From: Verrucomicrobiales bacterium
GTDB taxonomy: Bacteria > Verrucomicrobiota > Verrucomicrobiia > Limisphaerales > JAYPXF01
Length of the DNA: 64,000 nucleotides
Assembly: GCA_002715965.1 (NCBI GenBank)
Contig: PBAL01000004.1
Location: forward strand, 62,001 to 126,000
Direction: 5' to 3'
Shown here: one piece after another, positions 33,590 to 42,418 of the stretch
Position numbering within the stretch: position 1 is the first letter of the stretch
How the letters are laid out: the number at the start of each line of letters is the position of its first letter
Translations under genes and position numbers: made by a program
The notes under the pieces: model-generated
Database searches by the model: none
What the model was told of the DNA's origin: nothing
The model's input: the letters and a program-made list of their open reading frames with translations, nothing else

Positions 33590-34447
33590 TTACTGCTTCT
33601 TGGTTTCGGCGGATTTGGACTTGGCCGGGGCGGCTTTTTTTGCAGGAGCTTTTTCAGCTGGTTTCTCAGCCGGTTTTTCGTCCGCTTTCTCCGCAGGCTT
33701 TTCATCCGCCTTCTTTTCTGCCGGTTTCTCGCCAGGAGTTTCCTCCGCGGCCTTGTCTTCCGCGGGCCTGACATCATCGAACTCATGACGAAGGAGATCG
33801 AGGATGATCAGGGCCATGTCCCATGAAGCGATGGAATCAGGACCCTCGACGTTCTCCGTCCGCCGGATGTGGTGGAGGTCTTCGATGATGTTGTTGATGC
33901 TCACCAAATGCGGGTCGAACATTTTTTCACCAACATAGGAGCATTGTTCCTCGACAGCTTCAGCAAGCTTGAGAACGACGTCGGCAACTTTCTTCTCGTC
34001 CACTTCCGGGAATTTCTCTCGCAGGGCCAGCTCCTGCTTGGCCAATGCATCGGCAAATGACGTTGCCACGATCTTCTCCGTCTTTTCTGGAATGCTTGTC
34101 GCCAGCTTCTCGACTTCCGCGTGAAGGGCTGCCGCAAATTCAGGCGTCCTCGCGTTGATCTTCTGGAATTCATCCGCAACGGCGGTCTTGGTTTCGAGGT
34201 AGGTCTGCTTGGCGATCAACTCGATGATCGGCTTCACGTCCTGCTGGAGACCTTGTTGAACGCTGGCGATGTACTCATCGCGTCCCGGTCCGGGAACAGC
34301 AAGGTTTTGCCCCGCACTGTAGATCTTGAACATGCAGACGAACACAATGATCAAGATGATCAGGGGGATGACTGCTCGCCAGCAGCTGAGTTGGGAACGG
34401 AGTGCTTTTAACTCCGCAATTTTATTTGAGGTGACTTCAGGTGTCAT
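33590..34447 (-). CDS. Uncharacterised single-pass membrane protein with a Lys/Ala/Pro/Glu-rich tail
   Basis: A 285-residue product. A short cytoplasmic N-terminus is followed by a membrane segment (VIPLIILIIVFVCMFKIYSA, about residues 27-46), then about 190 residues of helical sequence (DEYIASVQQGLQQDVKPIIE, AALHAEVEKLATSIPEKTEK, DVVLKLAEAVEEQC). The last 50 residues are near repeats of EKPAEKKADEKPAEKADEKP ending in AKKAAPAKSKSAETKKQ, a tail suited to binding acidic or envelope polymers. It is the first gene of a two-gene operon with the gene ending at 32828. I do not recognise the family. Confidence 0.8.
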   Translation of the reverse strand: MTPEVTSNKIAELKALRSQLSCWRAVIPLIILIIVFVCMFKIYSAGQNLAVPGPGRDEYIASVQQGLQQDVKPIIELIAKQTYLETKTAVADEFQKINARTPEFAAALHAEVEKLATSIPEKTEKIVATSFADALAKQELALREKFPEVDEKKVADVVLKLAEAVEEQCSYVGEKMFDPHLVSINNIIEDLHHIRRTENVEGPDSIASWDMALIILDLLRHEFDDVRPAEDKAAEETPGEKPAEKKADEKPAEKADEKPAEKPAEKAPAKKAAPAKSKSAETKKQ

Positions 34448-34591
34448 AAGGAACCCGTGGTTAGGGGAGTGGCTATAATTTCGGAGGCAGTGCCTTGTAG
34501 CCGAAGATTTGCGCCGGTGTCAACGGCTGCGAAGCACTTTCTCGGGCTTGTCCGGTTGACAGATCGGGGCCTTTCAAAAAAAGATCCGCGG

Positions 34592-35020
34592 ATGAGCGAG
34601 GAACGAATCTTTCCACGCAGCCCATTGGAGTCCATGGCCGGATGGCTTCACCTGCCGCGCCTGATTGACAAGATCCGTCTGCACGAGGCGGGCAAACTGC
34701 CGGAGGCCTACCAGCCCAACTATCTGCATAAAGGCTTTGACGCCAAGTGGTTGGAAACTGCGGACGTGTCACCGGCGAAGTTTGTCGAAGTGGTGAAGTC
34801 CTCCATTACGGACGGCGAAGTATGCGATTGGGTCGTGAAGAATGTGAAGAAACCAACGGGCGCAAAAGAGCGATTCAAGGAGCATCTCATGCACCACGGC
34901 CGAGAAGGAGAAGAGCTTCGAGCACGGTTGGCACAGCGAAAAAAAGAATCGGGAATGGAAGATCGCGAAGACATTCAGTGCTTCGTCGACTACATCGACG
35001 CAGACGAAGGCAGGATCTGA
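34592..35020 (+). CDS. DUF5069-family protein
   Basis: A 142-residue cytoplasmic protein with the family pattern FPRSPLESMAGWLHLPRLID, KIRLHEAGKLPE and Y-x-x-NYLHKGFDAKWLE. The C-terminal half has VCDWVVKNVKKPTGAKERF and a final acidic segment with Y-I-D-A-D-E-G-R. The function of DUF5069 is unknown. The open frame begins at 34457, but homology supports the ATG at 34592. It is divergent from the membrane-protein operon. Confidence 0.87.
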   Translation: MSEERIFPRSPLESMAGWLHLPRLIDKIRLHEAGKLPEAYQPNYLHKGFDAKWLETADVSPAKFVEVVKSSITDGEVCDWVVKNVKKPTGAKERFKEHLMHHGREGEELRARLAQRKKESGMEDREDIQCFVDYIDADEGRI

Positions 35021-35063
35021 ACGCGGGCGTGCGAACGCGCCACTGCCGCTCCTGTTACCCGGT

Positions 35064-35362
35064 TTAATTGGTCTTCTTGGTTTTGATCCCAAAGAATCGG
35101 ACGAGGTCTCCAATCGTCATGATCTGCTCTGCCTCTTCGTCGGTGATCGTGATCTCAAACGCTTCTTCAATTGCCATTACGATTTCCACCGCATCGAGGT
35201 CGCCCATGCCCAGGTCTTCGGATCGCCCGGCTGAACCGAGGGCTTGGAACTGACCTGGGGCGGGCTGGGCGGGCTTGTGTGATTCCCGGAATCACAGGCG
35301 GTCAAAGCCAATACGAGCGCGAGAATCGTTGCTGCTCCTAACTTCGTCTTCACCAGCGCCAA
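35064..35362 (-). pseudogene. Lipoprotein/acyl-carrier-like fusion, apparently frameshifted and lacking the carrier serine
   Basis: From the ATG at 35362 the minus strand reads a lipoprotein signal with lipobox (MALVKTKLGAATILALVLAL, then TAC) and a Pro/Ser-rich linker, stopping at 35177. The alternative frame is open over the same stretch and continues as GRSEDLGMGDLDAVEIVMAI, EEAFEITITDEEAEQIMTIG and DLVRFFG, the last two-thirds of an acyl carrier protein fold, to a TAA at 35064. This frame has no usable start, so one indel in the C-rich linker (about 35240-35262) would fuse both. The usual DSL phosphopantetheine site reads GDL, so the attachment Ser is replaced by Asp. Confidence 0.6.
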
Positions 35363-35397
35363 GCTTAGCTGATGGATCGAACAATTTCAGGTTCTAT

Positions 35398-37425
35398 TCA
35401 ATTGACCGCTTGCCGCGGTAGTTCGAGACGATCGTTGCCACGAGTTGCGATCAGATTCGAATCTGTGACTTCGACGCGCACCACACCTTCAGGAGTTTCA
35501 ATCATCCAAGAGTGCCCATCCCTTTGCCAACTTGCCCGGCGCTCGTCAGGTCCACTGACACAAAACAGCGACAGCAGTTGAAGTTCGCTCGAACGTATCC
35601 GGGCTTGGATGAAAGGCTCGTGTCGCTGGGGATAGGGATTGCCGAGTCGTCCTTTGTCATAGGGAGGAAGATACTCATGATGACCAGCTGAGATTTCCAA
35701 CGCTTTGGCAGGACTTGTCACGCAAGCGGCCAGACTCACGCCTCGACGTTCGACTTTGAAACGACCTTTTGCGTCAAGGGAGGCGGGTTGGATGGTATGC
35801 CAGCGAAGGCGGACGCGTTCGGGTTGAGGAAGCGTCGCCTCGTCGAGTACAACGACAACTCTTGGAAGCAGATGGATGACATGTCGGCGGACCTTTCTAT
35901 TGCTGGAATAGACTTCGCTCAAATCGAACGACCACGCCGCACCGAGCTTGTCGTTGAATGATGTCCGGGTCGTCTTGCCCTGACGGCGAACGCGCCAATC
36001 GACGTCGTATTCATCGTCTCCGATCGCCAACACGTTGTGACCTGATTGCTGGTAGTTGTAATAGTGGCGCTTGCCGGTTTTCGGATAGACCGGCGGGGAG
36101 CCGAGATCGACGATCAATCGTTCCCCCAAGCCGTCGATGCACACCTGTCCCCAATCCGCGTGCCGGTGCACGTCCTCGGTGCGTGCCTTCGTCCACACGG
36201 CGGACACGGGCACTTCCGGGTCCCAGCTGCTCCGGCTGGTGACGATCCCGGATTGAGCAGGGAAATTACGTGCGAGGGGCAGACGCCCGGCAGGCGACAT
36301 CGGCTGGACTGCCGGATCGAAACACAACAACTCCTGCGCACGCGGCCGTGCATCCTCGGCACTAAACTCGACGTATTTGAGGTAGGTCCATTGAATGACC
36401 GGATCGCGGAGAACGGCCGCCAATGCGCCGAAGTAGGCAAGGTTGGGCGCGGCAGTGGTCTGGGCATCACCGAAAGCCAGAATTCGTCGGGGCGGAGCGA
36501 TGCTGTAGAGGATCCATTGGCTGAAGGCACGCAGTTGCTCGAGTTGCGCGGGCTTCTGCCGTCCGCCACTCGCGTAGAACTTCGCCAGATAATGATCCAC
36601 GATGAAACGCACCGAAGAGGCATAGCCGGGGTTTTCGTTGAACTCGCCGTCGGGGCCAAAGACGTCCATGTACTTGTCCATCAACGGATCGGCAAACTCG
36701 ACGAGCCACTTTCCTTCGGGATGATCGTCTCCGAGGGACATGCCCAGGATGGCGAATCCACCCACCACGCTGGTCTTCCAGTTCGACTGCCGGCGAATCC
36801 ACTTTTCATTGGCAGCGATGGAGGCCTTGAACGGCTGGATCGCGCATCGATCCAGTCCGGCCACAATGCGGGCGCGTTCTCCCGGCGTAAGCAGCTGATA
36901 CATCCAGTCGTAAGCAAAGCCGATCGCCCGAGCAAACTGCCCGTGGCGCAAATCGCTCTTGAGTCCGGCATCCAGATGCGCCTGATCCGACCACTCCGGC
37001 CATTTCTCCGTGTCGAACAAGACCTCGATCTGCGCGAGGGATGCCTGGGCATACCTGCGCTCGTTCGTGATCAACGCCACCAGGGCTGCATCGGCAATTC
37101 GATTGCAGGTGAGCGCCACGAAGTTGTAGCTCCGGTTGTGTTTGTTGCCGGCAACGATAAGGGGCTTCTTGATGTCTCTTTCCACATTCGCCAGCAGTTC
37201 CACCCAGAGTTTCGCAGAACGCCCCTTCCTGATGTCCTTGCGCACCGCCTCAAGCGATCGCAGACCTTGAACGGGCTTGGCAGTAACCAGCAGGTAAGGG
37301 TGGTTGAGCGTCGCCCGACAGGGATACCCGGCGATCAGCGGGAAAGCAGCACAGAGCGCCAACAGCACAAGGCGAATCCGCGGTGAACGGATGATGGTCG
37401 AAGGTCGGTTGAGCACGATTCGCAC
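35398..37425 (-). CDS. Heparinase II/III-like polysaccharide lyase-family protein
   Basis: A 675-residue exported protein with an N-terminal hydrophobic signal (RLVLLALCAAFPLIAGYPC, residues about 19-37). The first half is an all-helical toroid typical of alginate lyase/heparinase II-III families (WSDQAHLDAGLKSDLRHGQF, FAYDWMYQLLTPGERARIV, W-K-T-S-V-V-G-G). The second half has the beta-sandwich with HADWGQVCIDGLGERLIVDL, GSPPVYPKTGKRHYYNYQQS and GHNVLAIGDDEY. It should act on acidic glycans outside the cytoplasm, but the substrate is not evident. It stands alone, without a transporter or regulator. Confidence 0.85.
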   Translation of the reverse strand: MRIVLNRPSTIIRSPRIRLVLLALCAAFPLIAGYPCRATLNHPYLLVTAKPVQGLRSLEAVRKDIRKGRSAKLWVELLANVERDIKKPLIVAGNKHNRSYNFVALTCNRIADAALVALITNERRYAQASLAQIEVLFDTEKWPEWSDQAHLDAGLKSDLRHGQFARAIGFAYDWMYQLLTPGERARIVAGLDRCAIQPFKASIAANEKWIRRQSNWKTSVVGGFAILGMSLGDDHPEGKWLVEFADPLMDKYMDVFGPDGEFNENPGYASSVRFIVDHYLAKFYASGGRQKPAQLEQLRAFSQWILYSIAPPRRILAFGDAQTTAAPNLAYFGALAAVLRDPVIQWTYLKYVEFSAEDARPRAQELLCFDPAVQPMSPAGRLPLARNFPAQSGIVTSRSSWDPEVPVSAVWTKARTEDVHRHADWGQVCIDGLGERLIVDLGSPPVYPKTGKRHYYNYQQSGHNVLAIGDDEYDVDWRVRRQGKTTRTSFNDKLGAAWSFDLSEVYSSNRKVRRHVIHLLPRVVVVLDEATLPQPERVRLRWHTIQPASLDAKGRFKVERRGVSLAACVTSPAKALEISAGHHEYLPPYDKGRLGNPYPQRHEPFIQARIRSSELQLLSLFCVSGPDERRASWQRDGHSWMIETPEGVVRVEVTDSNLIATRGNDRLELPRQAVN

Positions 37426-37647
37426 AGTGCGTGTTTAAGTGCGACTGCGCGGGGAAACAAGGAATCAGTGTCCCGAGCCGTGCCCGGATTTCAGAGCGCT
37501 ATCCACGACACCTACACCAAAATCCGTAGTTCCCAGCCTCTCCAAGAACCGACACGCTGCTTCGAGTCGAACAAGGTTTTCGCTGGAGATGAGTGGGAAA
37601 GAGTTGAGAGATGTTGACAGCAGCGCCAGTCCGGCGCCTGCCCGTCG

Positions 37648-37925
37648 CATTTTCGTTACGGCAACCTGGCCTGGCGGATTGCCTCGGGTGCGACCAAGGC
37701 ATTTGAGGTGGAAATCCTGGTGACCGAGGCATGGCGATCCACTTTGAGCGGAGTCGGCTCCGTCCAATACGGCTTCGGGGACGGAACGACCAACCGTTTC
37801 ACCACCGACGGCGCAACCAATATCGCGGCTCTCAAGGAACTTGCCGGCGAGGAATACGACATCTACACGAAGACCATCCGATCGATATACCTATCCCGGC
37901 AACGGGGTGTTCACCGTGAGCGGTG
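37648..37925 (+). pseudogene. Remnant of a secreted PKD/choice-of-anchor-like protein
   Basis: The plus strand reads HFRYGNLAWRIASGATKAFE, VEILVTEAWRSTLSG, VQYGFGDGTTNRF and YDIYTKTIRS. A one-base shift near 37890 then restores YTYPGNGVFTVSGG in another frame. This order (HFRYG-x-x-W, FGDGT, YTYPG-x-G-x-F) is a module found at the start of long secreted verrucomicrobial proteins. There is no start codon or signal peptide in frame and the rest is absent. It overlaps the 3' end of eda. The 220 bases between 37426 and 37647 hold nothing I recognise. Confidence 0.5.
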
Positions 37926-38553
37926 GGGCCGCTGCCGCATCAGCAGCGAGGGCCACGGCTTCGACCGCGAGTCGTTGGACTTCATCGAATCGTCCCGCTT
38001 TCAACAGGTCGGGCTTCACCATCCAACTGCCCCCACAGGAAAGCACGCAAGGAAGCGCCAGGTAATCCTTCACGTTGCCCGGACCAATTCCGCCGGTCGG
38101 TATGAAGCGCATCCCACCGTAAGGCCCACTGAACGCCTTCAGGGTTTTCACTCCGCCGATCGTCTCCGCGGGAAAAAACTTCACCACATCCAATCCGTGT
38201 TCGAGCGCCATCTCCAAGTCCGTCGGGCTGGAGGTGCCCGGGAACACCGGGATCTTGTTCTCCACGCACCAATTGACCGTTCGCGGATTGAATCCGGGTG
38301 AGACAACGAACTTCGCGCCGGCATCGATGGCGGCCTGCGCCTGGTCGGGATTGTGGACGGTCCCGACACCAAGCAGCAATTCGGCGCGCCGGGACATCAC
38401 CTTGATTACATCAAGCGCGGCATCGGTCCGCATGGTGACTTCCGCACAAGGCAATCCGCCCGCGCAAAGTGCATCTGCGAGCGGTTCGGCTTTCTCCGCC
38501 GAATCGATCGCCACGACCGGCACGATTTTGATTTGTTCGAGTTTGTCGATCAT
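37891..38553 (-). CDS. eda: Bifunctional 2-keto-3-deoxy-6-phosphogluconate / 4-hydroxy-2-oxoglutarate aldolase
   Basis: The 220-residue KDPG/KHG aldolase. It has the family pattern IVPVVAIDSAEKAEPLADAL, GGLPCAEVTMRTDAA, GVGTVHNPDQAQAAIDAGAK, VSPGFNPRTVNWC and FPGTSSPTDLEMALEHG. The Schiff-base lysine is in VVKFFPAE (about residue 125), and PTGGIGPGNVKDYLALP is the phosphate site. The enzyme cleaves KDPG to pyruvate and glyceraldehyde-3-phosphate in the Entner-Doudoroff or uronate pathways. The start is placed at 38553 by homology. The Ala-rich C-terminus runs over a decayed gene and may be an extension. Confidence 0.93.
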   Translation of the reverse strand: MIDKLEQIKIVPVVAIDSAEKAEPLADALCAGGLPCAEVTMRTDAALDVIKVMSRRAELLLGVGTVHNPDQAQAAIDAGAKFVVSPGFNPRTVNWCVENKIPVFPGTSSPTDLEMALEHGLDVVKFFPAETIGGVKTLKAFSGPYGGMRFIPTGGIGPGNVKDYLALPCVLSCGGSWMVKPDLLKAGRFDEVQRLAVEAVALAADAAAAPPLTVNTPLPG

Positions 38554-39216
38554 CGGTAGCGACGGCAGTTTACGAATCCGATCAACAGGAGCAAGACGGA
38601 GACGCAACCTGAAAACACGCACCGTTATGGTAACGAATCGGAGATTATTCTGGCCTCCGGAAATCGTTTGCGGGCAGGTTGAAGAAAACGTAACCAGGGC
38701 AGTCGCAATACCGGTCTGAAGAAGTGAATTTCATATGAGTTGTCGTAGAGGGTGCGCGGTGTGAACGGAGTGCGGGTTCGCTGAGTTGAATGAATTTGGA
38801 GAGCGTCAATTTGCGCATCGAACCAAAGGGTGAACCGCCCTTGTTCCTGGAGTTGGGCGCGAGGTCGTTTCTCTTCGGTCGCAGCGATCAGTGCGAGATC
38901 AGTGCCGGGTCTGATCAAGAGCTGATGGAGGAAAACATCGCCCTGGGCGAACAGCTCTCCGAGATGGCACGATCTGGGGCCCGGCGCCCAACGACTTCTG
39001 GGCCGCGTATGACAAGACCTGGGGCCGGGCATTCAACCGCTGAACTATGAACTGGACTATCGGCATCGACTCATTCAATGCGTCGAGCTGAGAGAAGACA
39101 TACGGTTTCAGTTGAAGCATCTCTTACGATTGCCACCACTTTTAATCACGCACGATTCATCCCTCGCCGTAGCTCCATCCTTGCGCGGGCAAGTTCGAAT
39201 TCTCTAGCCTCCTGCC
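38554..39216. other. 663-bp gap without an intact gene; degenerate fragments
   Basis: No ORF here looks like a whole gene. Short protein-like strings appear in different plus-strand frames: one at 38790 (86 residues, FLELGARSFLFGRSDQCE), one near 38972 (IWGPAPNDFWAAYDKTWGRA then a stop) and one near 39019 (NYELDYRHRLIQC, LREDIRFQLKHLL). The frame changes and the near-duplicated GAYCTGGGGCC segments at 38971 and 39016 suggest a decayed coding region, but I cannot name it. Confidence 0.45.
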
Positions 39217-39519
39217 ATGTTTTCACATGTTGTGATTTTTTGGATGAAGCAGGGCGTGCCCGACGCCGAAGACAAGCTCATTGCCGGCGCAAAGGAATTC
39301 CTCGAACCAATTCCCGGAGTGCTTCACTTCCACATTGGAAAGATGGCGCCGAGCCATCGGGATGTGGTGGATCAGTCCTACCAGGTGGCGTTGAATCTCG
39401 TATTTCCGGACAAGGCAACACAGGACGCCTACCAGCAAGATCCCTCGCATCTGGAATTTGTGGAGAAGGCGTTCAAGCCCAACTGCGAGCGGGTGGTTGT
39501 CTACGACTTTCAGTCCTGA
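39217..39519 (+). CDS. Dabb (stress-responsive alpha/beta barrel) domain protein
   Basis: A 100-residue single-domain protein. The pattern F-S-H-V-V-I-F-W-M-K near the start, PGVLHFHIGK, DVVDQSYQVALNLVFPDKAT and AYQQDPSHLEFVE fits Dabb proteins, small dimeric ferredoxin-like folds of varied and often unknown role. It precedes thiG by 70 bases in the same direction, but no functional link is established. Confidence 0.92.
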   Translation: MFSHVVIFWMKQGVPDAEDKLIAGAKEFLEPIPGVLHFHIGKMAPSHRDVVDQSYQVALNLVFPDKATQDAYQQDPSHLEFVEKAFKPNCERVVVYDFQS

Positions 39520-39589
39520 ATCGATCCGCCGGCATCCGCGACCAAAGGTCGTTGCTACACCGCGACTCACACACTAACGTCTGCACCGA

Positions 39590-40405
39590 ATGAGTTTGAA
39601 AAATCAACCGCTGAGCATCGCCGGGCGCGAGTTCAAGTCGCGGCTCATGCTGGGCACGGGGAAGTTCCCGGCGCCCGAGGCGATGCGTTCGGCCCTGGCG
39701 GCATCGGGCACGGAGATTGTGACCGTTGCCCTGCGCCGTGCGGACCTGAGCGGTGAGAAGGATCCTTTTGCAAACATCCTGGAATTCATCGATCCGAAAA
39801 AATACCTGCTCTTGCCGAACACCAGCGGCGCGATGAACTCCGATGAGGCGGTTCGCCTGGCACGATTGGCCGTGGCGGCCGGGTTGCCGAACTGGGTGAA
39901 GCTGGAAATTCATCCGGATCCCCGCTATCTGCTTCCCGATCCAATCGAGACGCTGGCCGCAGCGGAAGTGCTGGTGAAGGAAGGCTTTACCGTTTTGCCA
40001 TACATCAACGCGGACCCCGTTTTGGCCAAGCGACTGCAAGATGTGGGCACGGCGACAGTCATGCCCTTGGGTGCACCCATTGGTTCCAACCGCGGCGTGC
40101 GCACCCGCGACCAGATCGAGATCATCATCGACCAGGCGACCGTGCCGGTCGTGGTGGATGCCGGAATTGGCGCGCCGAGCCAGGCTGCAGAAGCGATGGA
40201 GATGGGAGCCGATGCCGTGTTGGTGAACACCGCGATTGCCGTTGCCTCGGACGCGGACCGCATTGCGCGCGCCTTTGCTACGGCAGTTGAAGCAGGCAGG
40301 GCTGCCTACGAAATCGGACTGGCCGAATCGCAGACAATGGCAAACGCCACAAGTCCCCTGACCGCATTTCTCGACGACGAACCGGCGCTATCAGAGAAGC
40401 AATGA
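39590..40405 (+). CDS. thiG: Thiazole synthase
   Basis: The 271-residue enzyme builds the thiazole phosphate moiety of thiamine from 1-deoxy-xylulose 5-phosphate, dehydroglycine and ThiS thiocarboxylate. Typical segments are [50 protein letters not shown], the catalytic Lys in WVKLEIHPD (about residue 104), [17 protein letters not shown] and [20 protein letters not shown]. ThiS, ThiE and ThiH are not adjacent and no TPP riboswitch motif precedes it. The stop overlaps the next start by 4 bp, linking it oddly to heptose genes. Confidence 0.96.
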   Translation: MSLKNQPLSIAGREFKSRLMLGTGKFPAPEAMRSALAASGTEIVTVALRRADLSGEKDPFANILEFIDPKKYLLLPNTSGAMNSDEAVRLARLAVAAGLPNWVKLEIHPDPRYLLPDPIETLAAAEVLVKEGFTVLPYINADPVLAKRLQDVGTATVMPLGAPIGSNRGVRTRDQIEIIIDQATVPVVVDAGIGAPSQAAEAMEMGADAVLVNTAIAVASDADRIARAFATAVEAGRAAYEIGLAESQTMANATSPLTAFLDDEPALSEKQ

Positions 40406-41418
40406 AGCGCGTTCCCATCATCAAACCGCGTCGCGCCCGGCAGATCGTGAAGAAGTTTGCCAACACACGGACGCTCGTGGTCGGGGATTTGATGCTGGAT
40501 CACTACCTGTGGGGCAGCGTCTCCCGCATCTCGCCGGAAGCGCCCGTTCCAGTTGTGGATTTTCAACGCGAGAGCTGGATGCCCGGTGGCGCGGCAAACG
40601 TTGCCCGCAATCTCTCGGAGTTTGGTGCAACCACCGGCGTTTTTGGGGTGGTGGGCAAAGATCCCGCAGCGAATCAGCTGCGGCGTTTGTTGAAGGAACA
40701 GGGTATCGAGCATCGCGGTCTGGTGGCCACTTCCACCCGGCAGACGATTCGCAAGATCCGCGTGGTGGCCGATCGCCAACAACTCGTGCGAGTTGATCGC
40801 GAAAACAAGGAGCCGATCGACGACCGGACGACGCGACGGCTGCTCAACGCGATCGACGAGCAACTCGTAGGCGTCGATGCGCTGGCGGTTGGCGATTACG
40901 GGAAGGGCGTCATCACCGAGGAACTGCTCGATGGATTGCGCGAACGTTGTCGAGCGCGGGGTGTCTGGTTGAGCTTCGATCCCAAGCCCGTTCATCGATT
41001 GCGCCTGGAACGGCTGTCGCTGATCACCCCGAACCGGAAGGAAGTCTTCGCGCTCTCGGGACTTGAAGACGAAACGAGATCGGACAACCCCCTGAAAGAC
41101 TGCAACCTCATGCAGGCAGTGGAAATCCTGATGAACTCGCTCCAACCGGCCCTGTTGTTGGTCACACTGGGCGAACTGGGCATGCTTCTCTGCCAACGAG
41201 GCGACAAACCCTTCCACATCCCGACGATGGCGCAGGAAGTCTTCGACGTTTCCGGAGCGGGTGACACGGTGATCAGTTCGTTCACCATGGCGATTGCCGC
41301 AGGGGCATCGCCGGTCGAAGCCGCGATCATTTCAAACCACGCAGCGGGCATCGTCGTCGGCAAGGTGGGCACGGCGACGGTTTCGCCGAAAGAGCTGCTG
41401 GCGAGTTTCGGGGCTTGA
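40402..41418 (+). CDS. rfaE1: D-glycero-beta-D-manno-heptose-7-phosphate kinase (PfkB family)
   Basis: The 338-residue kinase phosphorylates heptose-7-phosphate at C1 in ADP-heptose synthesis. It contains only the kinase domain of HldE; the adenylyltransferase domain is separate or elsewhere. Motifs are [44 protein letters not shown], and the PfkB end signature [15 protein letters not shown] with the catalytic Asp in GAGD. It overlaps thiG and gmhB by 4 bp each, so the three are translationally coupled. The neighbouring gmhB supports the heptose role. Confidence 0.92.
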   Translation: MKRVPIIKPRRARQIVKKFANTRTLVVGDLMLDHYLWGSVSRISPEAPVPVVDFQRESWMPGGAANVARNLSEFGATTGVFGVVGKDPAANQLRRLLKEQGIEHRGLVATSTRQTIRKIRVVADRQQLVRVDRENKEPIDDRTTRRLLNAIDEQLVGVDALAVGDYGKGVITEELLDGLRERCRARGVWLSFDPKPVHRLRLERLSLITPNRKEVFALSGLEDETRSDNPLKDCNLMQAVEILMNSLQPALLLVTLGELGMLLCQRGDKPFHIPTMAQEVFDVSGAGDTVISSFTMAIAAGASPVEAAIISNHAAGIVVGKVGTATVSPKELLASFGA

Positions 41419-41963
41419 TGAAGCGCAGGGCGATCTTCTTCGATCGGGATGGAACGCTCAATGGCGAGTGCCGTTATCTGGCCGATCCCGATCTGCTGGA
41501 ACTCCTCCCCGGCGTCATCGACGGTCTGAAGCGTTTGATGGCCGCCGACTATCTGCTTTTCGTGGTGACGAACCAATCCGGCATCGGACGCGGATACTAC
41601 ACCGAAGAGGCGATGCACTGCGTGAACTTCCGGCTGTTGGAACTGCTGGAACCCCAGGGCATCCGCATCGAGAAGATCTACTACGCGCCGGAAGCACCGG
41701 ACGAACCCAGCCGCGGCCGCAAACCCTCACCACAGTTCCTGCTCGATGCGGCGGAGGAATTCCAACTCGACCTCAGCCAAAGCTACATGATCGGTGACAA
41801 GCTCAGCGACCTGGAATGCGGATGGAACGCCGGAGTGAAACGCAGCATCCTTGTCCGGACGGGTTTCGGTTCCGAATTGGAAGAAAAAGATCCCCAAGCC
41901 GTCGAGAACGCCGAAATCGTGGACGGAATCGGAGACGCGACCGACCTGATTCTCGGTGATTGA
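41415..41963 (+). CDS. gmhB: D-glycero-D-manno-heptose-1,7-bisphosphate 7-phosphatase (HAD family)
   Basis: The 182-residue HAD phosphatase removes the C7 phosphate in ADP-heptose synthesis. The nucleophile and acid are in FFDRDGTLNGE (Asp residues 10 and 12), motif II is VTNQSGIGRGYY and motif IV is MIGDKLSDLECGWNAGVKRS. The zinc-binding Cys cluster of typical GmhB (C-x-H-x...C-x-C) is absent: the region reads YYAPEAPDEPSRGRKPSPQF. It overlaps the kinase gene by 4 bp. A histidinol-phosphatase role is less likely given the neighbour. Confidence 0.88.
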   Translation: MMKRRAIFFDRDGTLNGECRYLADPDLLELLPGVIDGLKRLMAADYLLFVVTNQSGIGRGYYTEEAMHCVNFRLLELLEPQGIRIEKIYYAPEAPDEPSRGRKPSPQFLLDAAEEFQLDLSQSYMIGDKLSDLECGWNAGVKRSILVRTGFGSELEEKDPQAVENAEIVDGIGDATDLILGD

Positions 41964-42062
41964 TTCCCGTGGGGCTGCCATGGCACTTCAAACTCGCCGA
42001 ATTCCCAAGTTACTTCTGTTCAACCGGCGCAGCCCGGTTATGCTGAATCAAGTTTCAGGCTT

Positions 42063-42335
42063 ATGATCGAGTTCAAAGATTTTGCGCCGGAAGTGAGAAA
42101 GGAGGGCAATCTGTTCAGTCAGCCCAGCTTTGAGGAGTTCTCCGAATCGCTCAAGCGGGCCAACGAGTGGGTGGAGAGCGACAACGTCGATGTCGTGAAC
42201 ATTGAGACCGTCGTAGTGCCAAACATCCATCGCCCCAACGAGGAAGGCACCACCGACGTGGATCTCCAGACCTACGGCGGTTCGCATTGGCATCAGTTCA
42301 TCCGCGTCTGGTATCGCGCCGAATCCGATGAGTGA
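42063..42335 (+). CDS. Small conserved hypothetical protein
   Basis: A 90-residue acidic protein with no signal peptide or membrane segment. The sequence is well ordered (FKDFAPEVRKEGNLFSQPSF, ANEWVESDNVDVVNIETVVV and a C-terminal WHQFIRVWYRAE). The last part reads like the end of a small alpha/beta protein. No cofactor motif is visible. It stands 99 bases after gmhB and is not clearly part of that operon. Confidence 0.7.
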   Translation: MIEFKDFAPEVRKEGNLFSQPSFEEFSESLKRANEWVESDNVDVVNIETVVVPNIHRPNEEGTTDVDLQTYGGSHWHQFIRVWYRAESDE

Positions 42336-42418
42336 GAAACCGGCGGGGATCCCGGGGCTGTCACTGCCTGTTCTCCAATCCGCGAATCCCGAAAGGAGCC
42401 CGGTTTTTTATGCCCGGA

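Noticed and set aside
34474-34479. TATAAT upstream of the DUF5069 gene
   Set aside because: No convincing -35 hexamer at 16-18 bases; not called as a promoter.
37439-37723. 94-codon plus-strand ORF after the heparinase-like gene
   Set aside because: It is the wrong frame of the decayed secreted-protein remnant and has no domain of its own.
38790-39050. 86-codon ORF in the gap before the Dabb gene
   Set aside because: Its frame carries no coherent domain over its length, and neighbouring frames show equally protein-like pieces; treated as decay.
39520-39589. Possible thiamine (TPP) riboswitch before thiG
   Set aside because: The 70-base gap lacks the THI-box elements (CTGAGA and the ACCTGATC-type segment).
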